A program made the position numbers and the translations under genes. 5,637 bases of DNA from an uncultured Methanomethylovorans sp. (lineage in GTDB: Archaea > Halobacteriota > Methanosarcinia > Methanosarcinales > Methanosarcinaceae). Shown one piece after another: positions 5,531-5,637 of the stretch (its first letter is position 1; every line of letters begins with the position of its first letter). The stretch covers positions 1-5,637 of the forward strand of contig CALBTS010000224.1 of NCBI GenBank assembly GCA_937968035.1. The letters are read 5' to 3'. The notes beneath the pieces are model-generated. The model saw only the letters and a program-made list of their open reading frames with translations, was not told where the DNA came from and ran no database searches.

Positions 5531-5637
5531 TCATTGTTTCTTATTATTAGCTGAGTTACCTCCACCTTCCATCAACTGCCTGATCACCGCATCTTTTGAT
5601 CTTATTGTCCTGTAATTATAATAGATAAGCCCGCCAA
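5531..5637 (-). CDS. C-terminal end of an unidentified protein, first visible gene of the ABC operon
   Basis: Only the last 34 codons are inside the window; the gene continues beyond the right edge. The tail reads GGLIYYNYRTIRSKDAV, then IRQLMEGGGNSANNKKQ, ending in TGA at 5533-5531. A small hydrophobic start followed by aromatic and then basic, polar residues resembles the cytoplasmic end of a protein anchored by a C-terminal transmembrane helix, but the helix itself is not visible. The stop overlaps the permease ribosome site and lies 9 bases before the permease ATG, so the three genes form one operon. In methanogens, ABC genes of this type often follow a large secreted S-layer-like (COG1361) protein with a C-terminal anchor, which is a reasonable guess here but not shown by these residues. 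Confidence 0.7.
   Translation of the reverse strand, partial: GGLIYYNYRTIRSKDAVIRQLMEGGGNSANNKKQ

Overview
The window looks like chromosome of a methanogenic archaeon, most likely a member of the Methanosarcinales (inference). It has moderate G+C and AT-rich intergenic spacers with archaeal TATA boxes (TTTATATA type) and purine-rich Shine-Dalgarno sites. It carries an archaeal-type RNase P RNA, a geranylgeranyl reductase family flavoprotein of the kind that saturates isoprenoid chains, and a long-form-like archaeal HisG. I see no insertion sequence, CRISPR array, integrase, tRNA or phage gene.

Layout from left to right. Bases 1-491 (minus) hold the N-terminal 163 codons of hisG, with a TTG start; the gene runs off the left edge. 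A divergent promoter region of about 190 bases leads to a GDT1/TMEM165 (UPF0016) cation transporter gene (681-1232, plus), followed by a small DUF1059-type gene (1305-1529, plus). A 58-residue two-helix membrane protein gene (1541-1717, minus), easy to miss, lies tail-to-tail with the DUF1059 gene. It is divergent from the RNase P RNA gene (about 1791-2140, plus), and a nearly symmetric TATA element at 1765-1772 lies between them. The RNase P RNA ends exactly where the convergent geranylgeranyl reductase gene (2140-3330, minus) has its stop codon.

After an AT-rich spacer with several short palindromes and a strong hairpin terminator (3567-3587) comes a minus-strand operon running in from the right edge. 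It consists of the C-terminal tail of an unidentified, probably membrane-anchored protein (5531-5637), a MacB/FtsX-type ABC permease (4313-5521) and its LolD/MacB-type ATPase (3609-4310). These genes are separated by only 9 and 2 bases, so they are almost certainly co-transcribed and probably form one exporter or mechanotransmission-type complex.

Most of the region is housekeeping: histidine synthesis, cation homeostasis, tRNA 5' maturation, isoprenoid reduction and an envelope ABC system. The less ordinary material is the two-helix micro-gene with its unclear start and possible frameshift, the shared TATA between it and the RNase P RNA gene, the tail-to-tail abutment of RNase P RNA and the reductase gene, and the Cys-rich tail of the DUF1059 protein. 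I found no clear sign of a new multi-gene system.
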